From Microbacterium mangrovi (GTDB lineage Bacteria; Actinomycetota; Actinomycetes; Actinomycetales; Microbacteriaceae), in NCBI RefSeq assembly GCF_000802305.1, contig NZ_JTDK01000011.1, positions 148,790 through 212,789 on the forward strand: a DNA stretch of 64,000 bases. The letters run 5' to 3'. Shown here in pieces: positions 1 through 8,542 of this stretch (position 1 is its first letter; each line of letters begins with the position of its first letter). Below the pieces are notes generated by a model that did not search any database, was not told the DNA's origin, and was given only the letters and a program-made list of their open reading frames with translations. Position numbers and translations under genes: made by a program.

Positions 1-533
1 CAAATCGCGTAGGCATCATCCCAGAATTCGTCAAGATCCTCAGCGGCCCGGTCCAGGTCTCCAAAGTACGCCTCGACGAACTGTCGGCTACCGGTGATCA
101 GTGAGTACTCGTGCACTGAATAGAGGATCGCCGCTGGACGATCAAGGCTGAAAAGAATAAAGCTCCGCCCGGCATAGATTGCCCCGATGGCGCGCACGCG
201 GGCTCCATCTTCGTCCGCCCACCCTAACGCGCGAGGAGGGTCCGGAACCTCTACGAGGTCAGACACTTCACCGGAGAAGACCGCAGCGGCGAACCATCTC
301 GTCTCCGGATATTGATCGCACGCTCGGGCGAGCTTTGTCACATTATGCGCACCCGCATGGCTTTCATTGTCCTCGGCCATCGCAAACACCATCGGGTCAC
401 TCAGCCATTCAGGCGACAACCGGTAGTCATCCGGCCCGGCCAAACGGTAGGCGCGCGTCAATGCCGCCCGGCGCGTGTCAGGATCGTGAATGTCGCGAAC
501 TGCCCGTGCAGTCTCGTCTCTGTCTGCATTCAT
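1..533 (-). CDS. Candidate immunity protein for toxin 1 (3' end outside window)
   Basis: An open frame of about 177 codons starts at the ATG at 533-531 and stays open to the window edge, so the C-terminus is missing. The start overlaps the stop of toxin 1 by an ATGA, the coupling also seen for toxin 2 and its partner. The product is acidic and looks cytoplasmic (begins MNADRDETARAV), with no signal peptide or membrane segment. I do not recognise the family. The immunity role is inferred from position and coupling alone. Confidence 0.7.
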   Translation of the reverse strand, partial: MNADRDETARAVRDIHDPDTRRAALTRAYRLAGPDDYRLSPEWLSDPMVFAMAEDNESHAGAHNVTKLARACDQYPETRWFAAAVFSGEVSDLVEVPDPPRALGWADEDGARVRAIGAIYAGRSFILFSLDRPAAILYSVHEYSLITGSRQFVEAYFGDLDRAAEDLDEFWDDAYAI

Positions 534-1690
534 TGGTACCTCACCTTGATGTTTGCTGTGCCGCTCGGGCGTTGCATCTCGAGTGTCGGCGGTCCGGCCG
601 AACTCCGTCCGCGGACATTGACGGTCGTGCCGTCGATCAATACCGCCACCTTCGTTCCGTTCGGATACTCGACTACTTCAAGGCCGACCGTGAGATCCTG
701 GAAATCTCTGGCGGCATCTGTGTAGTCACCGGGTTTGTTGTACTGCCTGAGACCGTTCTTGTTTCGCAGAAGGTCTGCACCGCGGCACAGGCTATCTATC
801 GCCCCGTCGATCTGCTCACCCGTCAAACCGCGCGCGGCTACGCCCTTGGGCTCGGCCCCCTTACCGCTCATGAGTTCGTCGAGGTTGAGTTCGCCTTGAT
901 CACCGGCGACGGTGCGGCGCACTGCCGGTGCCGTCTTGCGCAGCGCGTTCTCGAACAGGGCCCCCGCCTTCGAGATCAGCCCGTGCAGCGCCCCCAGCAG
1001 CCCGGCGAGCTTCTTGCACGCGGTCAGCAGCTCGGTCAGCTTGGTGCCGATCTTCGCCACCCAGGATGCCACCCGGGTACTGACCTGCTCGATGATCCAC
1101 GGCGTCGCCAAGCCGAGCGAGAAGACAGCCTCCGCGGCCCACGAGATTGCCGACCCCACCAGTTGCGACAACACATCCCGCACCAGGTCGTGCACCAACT
1201 GCACCACCTGCGACGCCACCCGCAGGCCGGTCGCCATCGCGCCCGCCCAGGATGCCGCACCCGCCAGATGGGCGGCGGCATCCGCCTGGAAACGGCGATA
1301 CGCATCGATCGCCTCACCCGCCAGACTGTCCAGGTCCGTCACGCGGCGGGTCAGCTCCGCACCCGACACCTGCAACTGGGTCTGGATGTTCGTCCACGTG
1401 GCCGCGAACGCCTCCACCTCACCCGCGTTGCCGGTCAGGTCATCGAACCAGCCCTTGATCGGTTCCAGATGATCGATCAACCAGCCAAGGCCCGACGCGA
1501 TCAGCGAGCCGAGCGGGTCCGACACCGCCGCGACCGTGTCCACCCCGACCGCGAACGCCGACAGACCACCCGCCAGCCAATCCCCCGACTCGATCGCATG
1601 AACCAGCTGCGCACCATCATCCAACAAACCCGTGCCCGACAACGGAGTCGCGGTATCCACCGCAGAGGCCACCAAAGGATTCCCCGACAC
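530..1690 (-). CDS. Polymorphic toxin 1, T7SS substrate-like, variable C-terminal domain
   Basis: 386 aa. Residues 1-274 are nearly identical to the other two toxins here. They form a helical, WXG100-like trafficking region: helix around W99, a turn at LDSLAGEA (121-128, where a WxG would normally sit), then a second helix and long amphipathic helices. After the DELM motif (271-274) a unique tail of about 112 residues begins. It is beta-rich near its end, with YPNGT, a GPP turn and RPSGT followed by IKV. Tail size and ending recall small ribonuclease-type toxins of polymorphic systems, but no catalytic residue can be assigned. The GTG at 1690 is the start shared by all copies; the frame extends to 1753. 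It is last but one in the eccD-eccB-mycP operon. Confidence 0.8.
   Translation of the reverse strand: MSGNPLVASAVDTATPLSGTGLLDDGAQLVHAIESGDWLAGGLSAFAVGVDTVAAVSDPLGSLIASGLGWLIDHLEPIKGWFDDLTGNAGEVEAFAATWTNIQTQLQVSGAELTRRVTDLDSLAGEAIDAYRRFQADAAAHLAGAASWAGAMATGLRVASQVVQLVHDLVRDVLSQLVGSAISWAAEAVFSLGLATPWIIEQVSTRVASWVAKIGTKLTELLTACKKLAGLLGALHGLISKAGALFENALRKTAPAVRRTVAGDQGELNLDELMSGKGAEPKGVAARGLTGEQIDGAIDSLCRGADLLRNKNGLRQYNKPGDYTDAARDFQDLTVGLEVVEYPNGTKVAVLIDGTTVNVRGRSSAGPPTLEMQRPSGTANIKVRYQ
869..1690 (-). repeat. Toxin trafficking module, copy 1 (inverted, 822 bp)
   Basis: This is the 5' 822 bp of toxin 1. By eye it differs from copies 2 (6855-7676) and 3 (12493-13314) at only a few percent of positions, mostly silent. 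Homology starts at the GTG/ATG and stops at the DELM codons. Copy 1 lies on the opposite strand from copies 2 and 3. Confidence 0.9.
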
Positions 1691-1780
1691 CGTCACCCCC
1701 TGCGGCCGGTTGCACACGCGAACCCTTTCGACCCTACATCGGGGTGAGATCACGCCCCGGTGGAAGGTCGAGAAGGTGCG

Positions 1781-2011
1781 TCACCTCGGCGCTCCCCGGT
1801 TCCAGCCGGGCTGTTCAAGAAGGCAGTCGTCGTGTTCGCGACGGCGGCACTCGTCGGCGAACGCGGCTGCGGCGGTCTCATCCGAACCGAATCGCTCGTA
1901 TTGGTCGGGGGTGAGCGTGTAGTACTCGTTGTAGTCCGCGACACCGCTCGTCACTGGAATCCACAGACACGGGTCGCCGGTCGCGGCGATGGTCCCGAGA
2001 GAGAAGCGCAT
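1781..2011 (-). CDS. Small hypothetical protein, paralogue of the next gene (orphan immunity-like)
   Basis: 76 aa. It aligns with the product of 2054-2323 from an IPV motif to the C-terminus: both have DY-EYY, a QY, a DE/A pair, FA-ECR, HDD and end in QPGWNRG. It is about 13 residues shorter at the N-terminus, and a stop lies three codons before this ATG, so it may be 5'-truncated. It has no membrane segment. It sits between mycP and toxin 1 in the leftward operon. The family is not recognised; the orphan immunity idea rests on size, duplication and location. Confidence 0.65.
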   Translation of the reverse strand: MRFSLGTIAATGDPCLWIPVTSGVADYNEYYTLTPDQYERFGSDETAAAAFADECRRREHDDCLLEQPGWNRGAPR

Positions 2012-2053
2012 CCAGGTTCACGAGAGTTCGCGTCATCCGCAGCGCCGGCATCC

Positions 2054-2323
2054 TCACACCGCCGTTCCGCGGTTCCAGCCCGGCTGCTGCATCAGCAGAT
2101 CGTCGTGGCGGTGCGCGCGGCACTCAGCAGCGAAGCGCGCGGCGACCGCCTCATCGACGAGCAGGGCCGAATACTGGGCATCGGAGATCTCGTAGTACTC
2201 CTCGTAGTCGACGAGTCCGTTGCTGACGGGGATCGACAAGTATCGGCGGCCGGACTGCTCTTCGATTCCCAGCGCGTACCGGTGCGTTCGCGAGAACGCG
2301 GTGTCGGTGAACTTCACACGCAC
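2054..2323 (-). CDS. Small hypothetical protein, tandem paralogue (orphan immunity-like)
   Basis: 89 aa and acidic. The GTG at 2323 is taken as the start; a GAGGGGAAG ribosome site lies just upstream, and the in-frame GTG at 2317 is an alternative with better spacing. The C-terminal two thirds match the downstream gene (DYEEYY, FAAECR, HDD, QQPGWNRG). It starts 48 bp after the mycP stop and is probably co-transcribed with it. Function unknown. Confidence 0.7.
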   Translation of the reverse strand: MRVKFTDTAFSRTHRYALGIEEQSGRRYLSIPVSNGLVDYEEYYEISDAQYSALLVDEAVAARFAAECRAHRHDDLLMQQPGWNRGTAV

Positions 2324-2371
2324 CTTCCCCTCATCCGATCAGCGCCTTGCCGGCTGAGGACCCCGTGCGTC

Positions 2372-3664
2372 TCAGCCACGGTGCTCCTCCTGCTCGTCGC
2401 CCGGCCGTCCGTACAAACCCTTCCCCGCCGGAGCCGGATCCGCGGCGCCGCGTCGCCGGCGCAGCACGCCGAGGGTCCCGATGACCACGAGCAGCACCGC
2501 CGCGACGGTCCCCGCGACCACCAGCCCCTGGATCGCGGCGGCATCCATCCGCGGCTCGTGTGCCACCGTCACCGTGGGCTGCCCGGCGGGCGGCAGCGGC
2601 GCGGCCGCGTTCGCGTCGAACGGGCTCACCGGGCCCCGCACCGAGGGGCCGGGAACGAGCGCGATCGCCTCGTACGGCTGCACCGAGCCCCAGCCCGAGA
2701 CGTCGTCGCGCTGATCCGGGTCGGCCCGGACGGCCGTCGCTTCGAGCCGATAGGCCCACTGCGCCGGCGTCTCGTCGGGGTGGGCGGATGCCACCAGGGC
2801 GGCCGCGGCCGAGACGTACGCGGTCGCGAAGCTCGCCGCCGGGTGGTCGGTCGCGTAGACGCAGTCGCCGCCGGCGGAGGACGTCGTCGCGACGTTCTGC
2901 CCCGGGGCGCTCAGCGCGACGTGCGGGCCGTGGATGGTCGCATCCGTCACGACTCCGACGGCATCCGTTGCGGCGACGCCGACGGCACCGGCCGAGCCGG
3001 CCGGGTACCGGGCGCCGTTGCGGACCGTCGTGTCGACCGCGAGCGAAGCGTCGCGATTGCCCGCGCTCGCGACCACCAGGCTGCCCCGGCTCGTGGCGTA
3101 GTTGACGGCGGCATCCAGCGCGGGCTCGTGCACGGCCGTCGACAGCGACACGTTGATGATCTGCGCGTGCCGGTCGGCGGCGGTGCGGATGCCGGCGGCC
3201 AGTCGATCGACCGAGGGCCCGGTGCCGCCCTTCACCTGCTCGTCCGACGTGCCGGCGAAGACGCGCACCGACAGGATCCGGGCGCCCGGGGCGAGACCGG
3301 CGACAGCGGAGCCCGGGATGCGGCGTGCCGCGATGATCCCGGCGACCGCGGTCCCGTGCCCGTCGGCATCCGCCGGACCGCCGCCGGGCACCAGGTCGAC
3401 CGACGCGGCCATCGCCCCGGTCAGGTGGGGATTGGCGGCATCCACCCCGGAATCCACGACCGCGACGGTCACTCCCGCGCCGCGCGTGACGCTCCAGGCG
3501 AGGTCGCTCTGCAGCTCGGTCAACGCGGTCGGCGGCTGCGTGATCCGCGTGGATGCCGTGCACTGGCCGGAGTCGGCGACGACCGGCGCAGCCCACCCGA
3601 CCGCAGCCAGCACGAGCCCGAGGGAGAGGGTCCCGGCGGCGCCGCGGCCGATCGCGCGGCCCAT
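2372..3664 (-). CDS. mycP: Mycosin (subtilisin-like T7SS protease), first copy
   Basis: 430 aa. The N-terminus is a signal peptide (leucine/alanine core around 12-30). A peptidase S8 domain follows with Asp71 (VVDSG), His103 (GHGT), Asn203 (ASAGN) and Ser278 (AASFA). The segment before the active site carries the extension typical of mycosins. A single C-terminal membrane helix precedes an arginine-rich cytoplasmic end. Mycosins are membrane-anchored extracytoplasmic proteases that stabilise the T7SS complex. The ATG overlaps the eccB stop as ATGA. The Ser motif is AAS rather than the usual GTS. Confidence 0.93.
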   Translation of the reverse strand: MGRAIGRGAAGTLSLGLVLAAVGWAAPVVADSGQCTASTRITQPPTALTELQSDLAWSVTRGAGVTVAVVDSGVDAANPHLTGAMAASVDLVPGGGPADADGHGTAVAGIIAARRIPGSAVAGLAPGARILSVRVFAGTSDEQVKGGTGPSVDRLAAGIRTAADRHAQIINVSLSTAVHEPALDAAVNYATSRGSLVVASAGNRDASLAVDTTVRNGARYPAGSAGAVGVAATDAVGVVTDATIHGPHVALSAPGQNVATTSSAGGDCVYATDHPAASFATAYVSAAAALVASAHPDETPAQWAYRLEATAVRADPDQRDDVSGWGSVQPYEAIALVPGPSVRGPVSPFDANAAAPLPPAGQPTVTVAHEPRMDAAAIQGLVVAGTVAAVLLVVIGTLGVLRRRRGAADPAPAGKGLYGRPGDEQEEHRG

Positions 3665-4986
3665 CAGTTCTCCGGTGTCTTCCCCGCTGCGGCCTCGGTG
3701 AGCGCCGGACCGGTCGCGAACAGCGCCGTCCACGCGCTCGGAGCGGTGCCGACGTCGCGCTTCGCGTAGCCGAGCCGCTTGATCGTCTCGGTGGTCGCAC
3801 CGGGCATCCCGTACGCCGTGCCGGTCGCGTCGATGAGCGTGACCATGCCGGATGCCTGATCGCCGCGGCCTCCGGCACGCACGAGGGCGCCGTGTCCGGC
3901 GGCGACGTGGGCCCCCGCTGCGACGGCGACCGAGTCTGGCTGCGTCGCGAGGACACTGTGCGCGCCGGACGCGTCGTGGGTGAGCTGTGCGCACGGGCGC
4001 ATCCCGGCGGCCATCGGCGTGAAGCCCGCGGCAGGCCAGTCCGCCCCGCCGGCGGGATGCGCGGACGAACCGAGGCCCGCGACATCGGCCGCGGAGACCT
4101 CCGACACCGTCGCCGCCGTCGTGCCGCCGCCGAGCTGGTACAGCTGCCAGGCGAGCGGGGACAGCTTGGCGAGCGTGCCGTCCGGCTGAACGAGGAAGCG
4201 CTCCGCGGCCGGGCTCCCCTTCACGTGCACGACCTCGCCGACCGTGAGGCCACTGCCCGGCACGGACTTTCCGGCATCCGCAACCGTGATCGGTCCGAGC
4301 GGGGTTCCCGGCGTGAACAGATTCAGCCAGGATGCCGACACCCTCTGCGGCACGACCGAGGCGAGGCCGGCCGCACGGAGCACGGCATCCGTCTCGGACG
4401 CGTCGACCGCGTACCGGCGCTGCCCTTCGACGACGTACCGCGTGCCGCCCGACTCGACGACCGCGGCCGTGTCGGTGGTCGCGACCCCGTTGCCGCCGCC
4501 GACGCGCACGTCGACCCGTGCCGCCGGGATCGCGCACGCGCTCCACGCGTCGCCGATGAGCGCCGAGGATGCCGGCAGCGAATCCGGCGCGCCGACGATG
4601 CCGAGCGTCGACCCGAGCTTGAGGTCGGCGAGGGTCTGCTGGTCGGTCGACACGATGCCGAAGTCGCCCGACGGGATCAGCAGCCGCGCGCTGGCGATGT
4701 TGATCACCGGGTGCAGGGTGCCGTCGACCGTGACGTAGCGCGAACCGCTGTCTTTGGCGATCACCATCCGCCCGTTCTGCCACCCGTTCGGCAGCCCCGG
4801 ACGCACCAGGCCGTAGAAGACGCCGGCGAGCAGCACGACGACGGTCAGTCCGATCGCGACGAACACGGCCCGCAGTGGGGCTGCCGGCTCGAGCTCCTTG
4901 CCGCCGGGCGCACCGCTGACGAACGCTGTCAGCAGTCGCCTGCGCGAGAAGCTCTGCGCGGCGATGAGGTCGCTCTTGGTGGCCAC
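3664..4986 (-). CDS. eccB: T7SS core membrane protein EccB
   Basis: 440 aa, close to family size. The N-terminus has the usual EccB layout: a short cytoplasmic part with SRRRLLTAF, one membrane helix near 40-62, then a large extracytoplasmic domain of repeats starting near VTVDGTLHPV. EccB is part of the inner-membrane T7SS complex with EccC and EccD. The start is a GTG at 4986, seven bases after the eccD stop; the end overlaps mycP by ATGA. Confidence 0.94.
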   Translation of the reverse strand: MATKSDLIAAQSFSRRRLLTAFVSGAPGGKELEPAAPLRAVFVAIGLTVVVLLAGVFYGLVRPGLPNGWQNGRMVIAKDSGSRYVTVDGTLHPVINIASARLLIPSGDFGIVSTDQQTLADLKLGSTLGIVGAPDSLPASSALIGDAWSACAIPAARVDVRVGGGNGVATTDTAAVVESGGTRYVVEGQRRYAVDASETDAVLRAAGLASVVPQRVSASWLNLFTPGTPLGPITVADAGKSVPGSGLTVGEVVHVKGSPAAERFLVQPDGTLAKLSPLAWQLYQLGGGTTAATVSEVSAADVAGLGSSAHPAGGADWPAAGFTPMAAGMRPCAQLTHDASGAHSVLATQPDSVAVAAGAHVAAGHGALVRAGGRGDQASGMVTLIDATGTAYGMPGATTETIKRLGYAKRDVGTAPSAWTALFATGPALTEAAAGKTPEN

Positions 4987-4993
4987 GCGGCGG

Positions 4994-6334
4994 TCACGCC
5001 CAACCGGCGGCGATGACGCCGAGAGGCAGCAGCACGGCGAGGATCACGACCTCCGCCGTGTCGGCCAGGCGGCCGAGACGCGTGCGCACCCGCGGAGAGA
5101 GGAGCGTCACCGTGATCACGACGGCGGCGGCGATGAGCAGCGCGACCAGCATCACCGGTCGCAGCGCCGGCTGGGCGATCGACACCGTGATGCCGGTGAC
5201 GGCGAGGCCGACCGTGCCGAGCGTCATGAGGGCGATCACGGTGCTGCGGGCATACGCCTGACGCGACGGGAACATCATGCCCAGGAAGGCCAGGGCACAC
5301 AGCGCCGCACCCGCCGGGTTCGCGGCGGCCACCAGCGGCGTCGCGGTGAGGACCGCCAGCCCGAGTGCCACGCGCAGCGCGATCATGACGCGGTGGCCGC
5401 GTGCGGTGCGCCGCCGCACGTCCTCGGTGTCGATCGGCACCGGATCGGCGAAGACCTCGGCGTCGCTCTGTGCGGAGATCACCCGCATGCGGGTCGAACT
5501 CAGCGCCAGCCACGGCAACCCATTGCCCAGGGTGGCGACGACGGCGACCATGATCGCGTAAGTGGCGACCGCGCCGCCGGGGAAGAGCGCGGCGATCGTG
5601 GCGGTCACGGCGACGACGGCGCCCGCGGTGATCGGGGTGAGCGTGCTCGCCGGATGCCCCGCCACGACGCCGAACGCGGCCGCGCCGACGAGCAGCGCGC
5701 CGAGGCCCGCGGCCGCGAGCGGCCACCCCCAGAGCGGCTGGGCGGCCGGGACGGCGAGGTAGCCGGCGACGGCGGCGAAGGCGGATGCCGCGAGCCCGAG
5801 TCCTTGTCCGGCTTCGCTCTGGCCGAGGCGTCCGACCACCGCCGCGACGACGAGCAGCGCGATGCTGCCGCCGGCGGCGATGAGTGCGCCGACCGTCAGA
5901 GCGGGGCCGGCGGCGAGCAGCAGCAGAGCACAGAGGCCGAGCAGCGTGAGGCTGACCGCGAGCGCGGTGCGCGCGTTGTCCTGCGGGGTCCACGGCCGGT
6001 GCTGCTCCGCGGTCGCGTCGATCACCGCTTCGACGATGTCGTCGTACACCCGCGGCTGGGCGAGCAGGCCGCCGCGCGCGAGGGTCAGCAGCTCACCCGG
6101 CTCGACGCCCTGCTCGGCCGCGCCACGGGAGGCATCCAGCGTGGAACCGTCCGGCCGCTGCAGCGCGTACCCGCCGTGAGCAAGCGACGGATCGAGGATG
6201 CCGAGGCTGCGCGCGAAGCCGGGCATGAGCTCGATGAGCGGCACCTGGGCGGGCACTCCGACGTCGAGGCGGCGACCCTCGCTCTGCACGGTGATCCGCA
6301 GCAGCGCGCGTGAAGCGCTCACGGCGTGGCTCAC
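4994..6334 (-). CDS. eccD: T7SS membrane channel component EccD
   Basis: 446 aa. Residues of about 8-90 form the cytoplasmic ubiquitin-like (YukD-type) domain, followed by about eleven hydrophobic helices to the C-terminus, the standard EccD plan. It starts at the GTG at 6334. It is the first gene of a leftward operon and is read divergently from the YbaB-like gene. A second EccD-like protein is encoded at 16921. Confidence 0.92.
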   Translation of the reverse strand: MSHAVSASRALLRITVQSEGRRLDVGVPAQVPLIELMPGFARSLGILDPSLAHGGYALQRPDGSTLDASRGAAEQGVEPGELLTLARGGLLAQPRVYDDIVEAVIDATAEQHRPWTPQDNARTALAVSLTLLGLCALLLLAAGPALTVGALIAAGGSIALLVVAAVVGRLGQSEAGQGLGLAASAFAAVAGYLAVPAAQPLWGWPLAAAGLGALLVGAAAFGVVAGHPASTLTPITAGAVVAVTATIAALFPGGAVATYAIMVAVVATLGNGLPWLALSSTRMRVISAQSDAEVFADPVPIDTEDVRRRTARGHRVMIALRVALGLAVLTATPLVAAANPAGAALCALAFLGMMFPSRQAYARSTVIALMTLGTVGLAVTGITVSIAQPALRPVMLVALLIAAAVVITVTLLSPRVRTRLGRLADTAEVVILAVLLPLGVIAAGWA

Positions 6335-6444
6335 TGCAGCGTCCCCCCGGTCGGTTGCTCGGTGCCTCCGAGTCTAACCGGAGGGCCGAATCACCCTGTG
6401 GACAGGCCGGGAGCCGCCCGACCGACCGGGTTAGCATCGGGGGC
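6335..6444. promoter_or_regulatory. Divergent promoter region, eccD / ybaB-like
   Basis: This 110-bp gap separates the two T7SS transcription units. On the minus strand TAGACT (6376-6371) fits the actinobacterial TANNNT -10, leaving about a 36-nt leader before the eccD GTG. On the plus strand TAGCAT (6432-6437) lies seven bases before the ybaB-like ATG. I see no convincing -35 hexamer for either. Confidence 0.4.
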
Positions 6445-6846
6445 ATGTCCGACTTCACCTCCGCAGAATTCGACGCCGACCTCGCGATCGCGAAGGTGCA
6501 GCAGCAGATCGACGACGCCCAGCGCCGCGCCGAGAAGGCGAGCGCGATGCGCGCCGACGTCGAGGCGATCCGCGGCACGGCATCCTCGCCGAAGCGCGAA
6601 CTGACAGTCACGGTGGATGCCGCCGGCCGCCTCGCCGCCGTCGACCTCACCGACCGCGCCCTCGACCTGCCGGCGCGCGACCTCGGGCAGCTGATCGTCG
6701 AGACCGCGAACCGCGCGCAGCGTGCCGCCGGAGAGAAGGCGCTGGCCCTCGCCGCCGACGCGTTCGGCGAGGAGTCCCCGGTGGTCGACCGGCTGCGCAC
6801 GGAACTCGACCGCACCCCGCCCTCGGAGGCGAACGACCTGCACTGA
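6445..6846 (+). CDS. YbaB/EbfC-family nucleoid-associated-like protein
   Basis: 133 aa. The central part (ELTVTVDAAGRLAAVDL, then an alpha-helical C-terminus with many A/R/E) is the YbaB/EbfC fold pattern. Small YbaB-like proteins are commonly encoded beside actinobacterial ESX loci. It sits 8 bp before toxin 2 and is probably in the same transcript. The family fit is good; its role in secretion is unknown. Confidence 0.75.
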   Translation: MSDFTSAEFDADLAIAKVQQQIDDAQRRAEKASAMRADVEAIRGTASSPKRELTVTVDAAGRLAAVDLTDRALDLPARDLGQLIVETANRAQRAAGEKALALAADAFGEESPVVDRLRTELDRTPPSEANDLH

Positions 6847-6854
6847 GGTCCGCC

Positions 6855-7676
6855 GTGTCGGGGAATCCTTTGGTGGCGTCGGCGGTGGATACTGCGACTC
6901 CGTTGTCGGGCACGGGTTTGCTGGATGATGGTGCGCAGCTGGTTCATGCGATCGAGTCGGGGGATTGGCTGGCGGGTGGTTTGTCGGCGTTCGCGGTCGG
7001 GGTGGACACGGTCGCGGCGGTGTCGGACCCGCTCGGCTCGCTGATCGCGTCGGGCCTTGGCTGGTTGATCGATCATCTGGAACCGATCAAGGGCTGGTTC
7101 GATGACCTGACCGGCAACGCGGGTGAGGTGGAGGCGTTCGCGGCCACGTGGACGAACATCCAGACCCAGTTGCAGGCGTCGGGTGCGGAGCTGACCCGCC
7201 GCGTGACGGACCTGGATTCTCTGGCGGGTGAGGCGATCGATGCGTATCGCCGTTTCCAGGCGGATGCCGCCGCGCACCTGGCGGGTGCGGCATCCTGGGC
7301 GGGTGCGATGGCGACCGGTCTGCGGGTGGCGTCGCAGGTGGTGCAGTTGGTGCACGACCTGGTGCGGGATGTGTTGTCGCAACTGGTGGGGTCGGCGATC
7401 TCGTGGGCCGCGGAGGCTGTCTTCTCGCTCGGCTTGGCGACGCCGTGGATCATCGAGCAGGTCAGTACCCGGGTGGCGTCGTGGGTGGCGAAGATCGGCA
7501 CCAAGCTGACCGAGCTGCTGACCGCGTGCAAGAAGCTCGCCGGGCTGCTGGGGGAGCTGCACGGGCTGATCTCGAAGGCGGGGGCCCTGTTCGAGAACGC
7601 GCTGCGCAAGACGGCCCCGGCGCTGCGCCGCACCGTCGCCGGTGATCAAGGCGAACTCAACCTCGACGAGCTGATG
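6855..7676 (+). repeat. Toxin trafficking module, copy 2 (822 bp)
   Basis: Direct repeat of copy 3 and inverted repeat of copy 1. Wobble positions are unusually rich in G and T for this genome (for example runs of TTG, GTG, GGT and GAT codons near the 5' end), and this style is shared by all three copies. Confidence 0.92.
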
Positions 7677-8000
7677 AGGTCTGGGCGAACGATGGATGAC
7701 GTGCGGCCGCAGGTCCCCCCAGACCGCGCGATCAACATCGTCGACTTGCTGACTCAGCTTCCCACGGGGAGACAGAACTTTGTCCGAGTCGTTCCAGACG
7801 ACGCCGCGGTTCGGCGCGTTTTCGAAGAACTCTCGATCGGCAGTCGTCCCGGTTTCTGGCAAGGCTTCCGGGGTACCGTTGTGGAGTGCGACGACGGCAC
7901 GCAGATCGGGCTCAGAGAGTATTCGAAGAGTGGCGGCCCATCGATCGACATCAAGTTGCCTGACGGCACCCGTTACCGAATTCACGTGGATCACTCATGA
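6855..8000 (+). CDS. Polymorphic toxin 2, T7SS substrate-like, variable C-terminal domain
   Basis: 381 aa. Residues 1-274 are the shared helical trafficking module. Residues 275-381 are a unique tail beginning just after DELM. The tail has a helical first half and a beta-rich end with VVECDDGT, SGGPSIDIKLPDGT and RIHV. That ending weakly parallels the toxin 1 tail, so the two may share a small nuclease-like fold; this is a by-eye inference. The start is the GTG at 6855. The stop overlaps the next gene by ATGA. Confidence 0.82.
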   Translation: MSGNPLVASAVDTATPLSGTGLLDDGAQLVHAIESGDWLAGGLSAFAVGVDTVAAVSDPLGSLIASGLGWLIDHLEPIKGWFDDLTGNAGEVEAFAATWTNIQTQLQASGAELTRRVTDLDSLAGEAIDAYRRFQADAAAHLAGAASWAGAMATGLRVASQVVQLVHDLVRDVLSQLVGSAISWAAEAVFSLGLATPWIIEQVSTRVASWVAKIGTKLTELLTACKKLAGLLGELHGLISKAGALFENALRKTAPALRRTVAGDQGELNLDELMRSGRTMDDVRPQVPPDRAINIVDLLTQLPTGRQNFVRVVPDDAAVRRVFEELSIGSRPGFWQGFRGTVVECDDGTQIGLREYSKSGGPSIDIKLPDGTRYRIHVDHS

Positions 8001-8365
8001 CAACGCGTCGAACACCGAGAGAAGACCTTCTCGTGGGCGGTTTGGACGACTGGGCAGACCTCAGCTGGGTGGTCCAATCCGTCCGCACGTCCGGCATGAC
8101 CGACACAGCGGAACTGCGGAGGCATGCACTCGAGCTGATCGATGACGTCCTCCGGGGCGGTCTCATGGTCGCCGGCGACATCAATGCCGACGGGTTCCAT
8201 CCGTGGGGGACTGGCAGCGATGAGTCGGCGTCGCGAATCGAGCGCGAGTGGACAGCGGGCTGGGGCGATGCGATCCCACCACCCGGGGCCGTCGTATGGC
8301 TCTCCAATACAGATGCGGGTGACGCGCTGGCCCGCGAGGTGCTCCGTCGTGAGGCGCACAGCTGA
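7997..8365 (+). CDS. Candidate immunity protein for toxin 2
   Basis: 122 aa, acidic, soluble. It starts at an ATG overlapping the toxin 2 stop (ATGA). The pattern DWADLSWV, ELRRHALELI, GLMVAGDI, PWGTG, ERIEW-like helix and VVWLSNT resembles a small protein family often found next to actinobacterial toxins. Expected to act in the cytoplasm by binding the toxin 2 tail. The pairing is inferred from overlap and position. Confidence 0.75.
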   Translation: MTTRRTPREDLLVGGLDDWADLSWVVQSVRTSGMTDTAELRRHALELIDDVLRGGLMVAGDINADGFHPWGTGSDESASRIEREWTAGWGDAIPPPGAVVWLSNTDAGDALAREVLRREAHS

Positions 8366-8406
8366 TCGTCCCTCGCTTTCCGAGCGACGTGCACTGAACG
8401 TTCAGG

Positions 8407-8432
8407 TCTTGTCCCCCGAAAGGAGGACAAGA
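8407..8432 (+). terminator. Hairpin after immunity 2
   Basis: TCTTGTCC (8407-8414) pairs perfectly with GGACAAGA (8425-8432) across a 10-nt loop. It lies 42 bp after the immunity 2 stop and before a promoter-like sequence. No clear U-tract follows, so termination is plausible rather than certain. Confidence 0.4.
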
Positions 8433-8454
8433 ATTCGGCCGATCCGGGGCATGT

Positions 8455-8484
8455 TTGATTCCTGCCGGGGCGGGTTGTTAGCCT
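8455..8484 (+). promoter_or_regulatory. Likely promoter of the WXG100 operon
   Basis: TTGATT (8455-8460) and TAGCCT (8479-8484) are separated by 18 bp, a good -35/-10 match. The start codon at 8543 would follow a leader of about 50 nt containing GGAGG. Confidence 0.5.
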
Positions 8485-8542
8485 CGGAGGCGGTGCCGGG
8501 TGCAACCGTCGCCGACCCCACAACGACGACTTGGAGGTTCTT

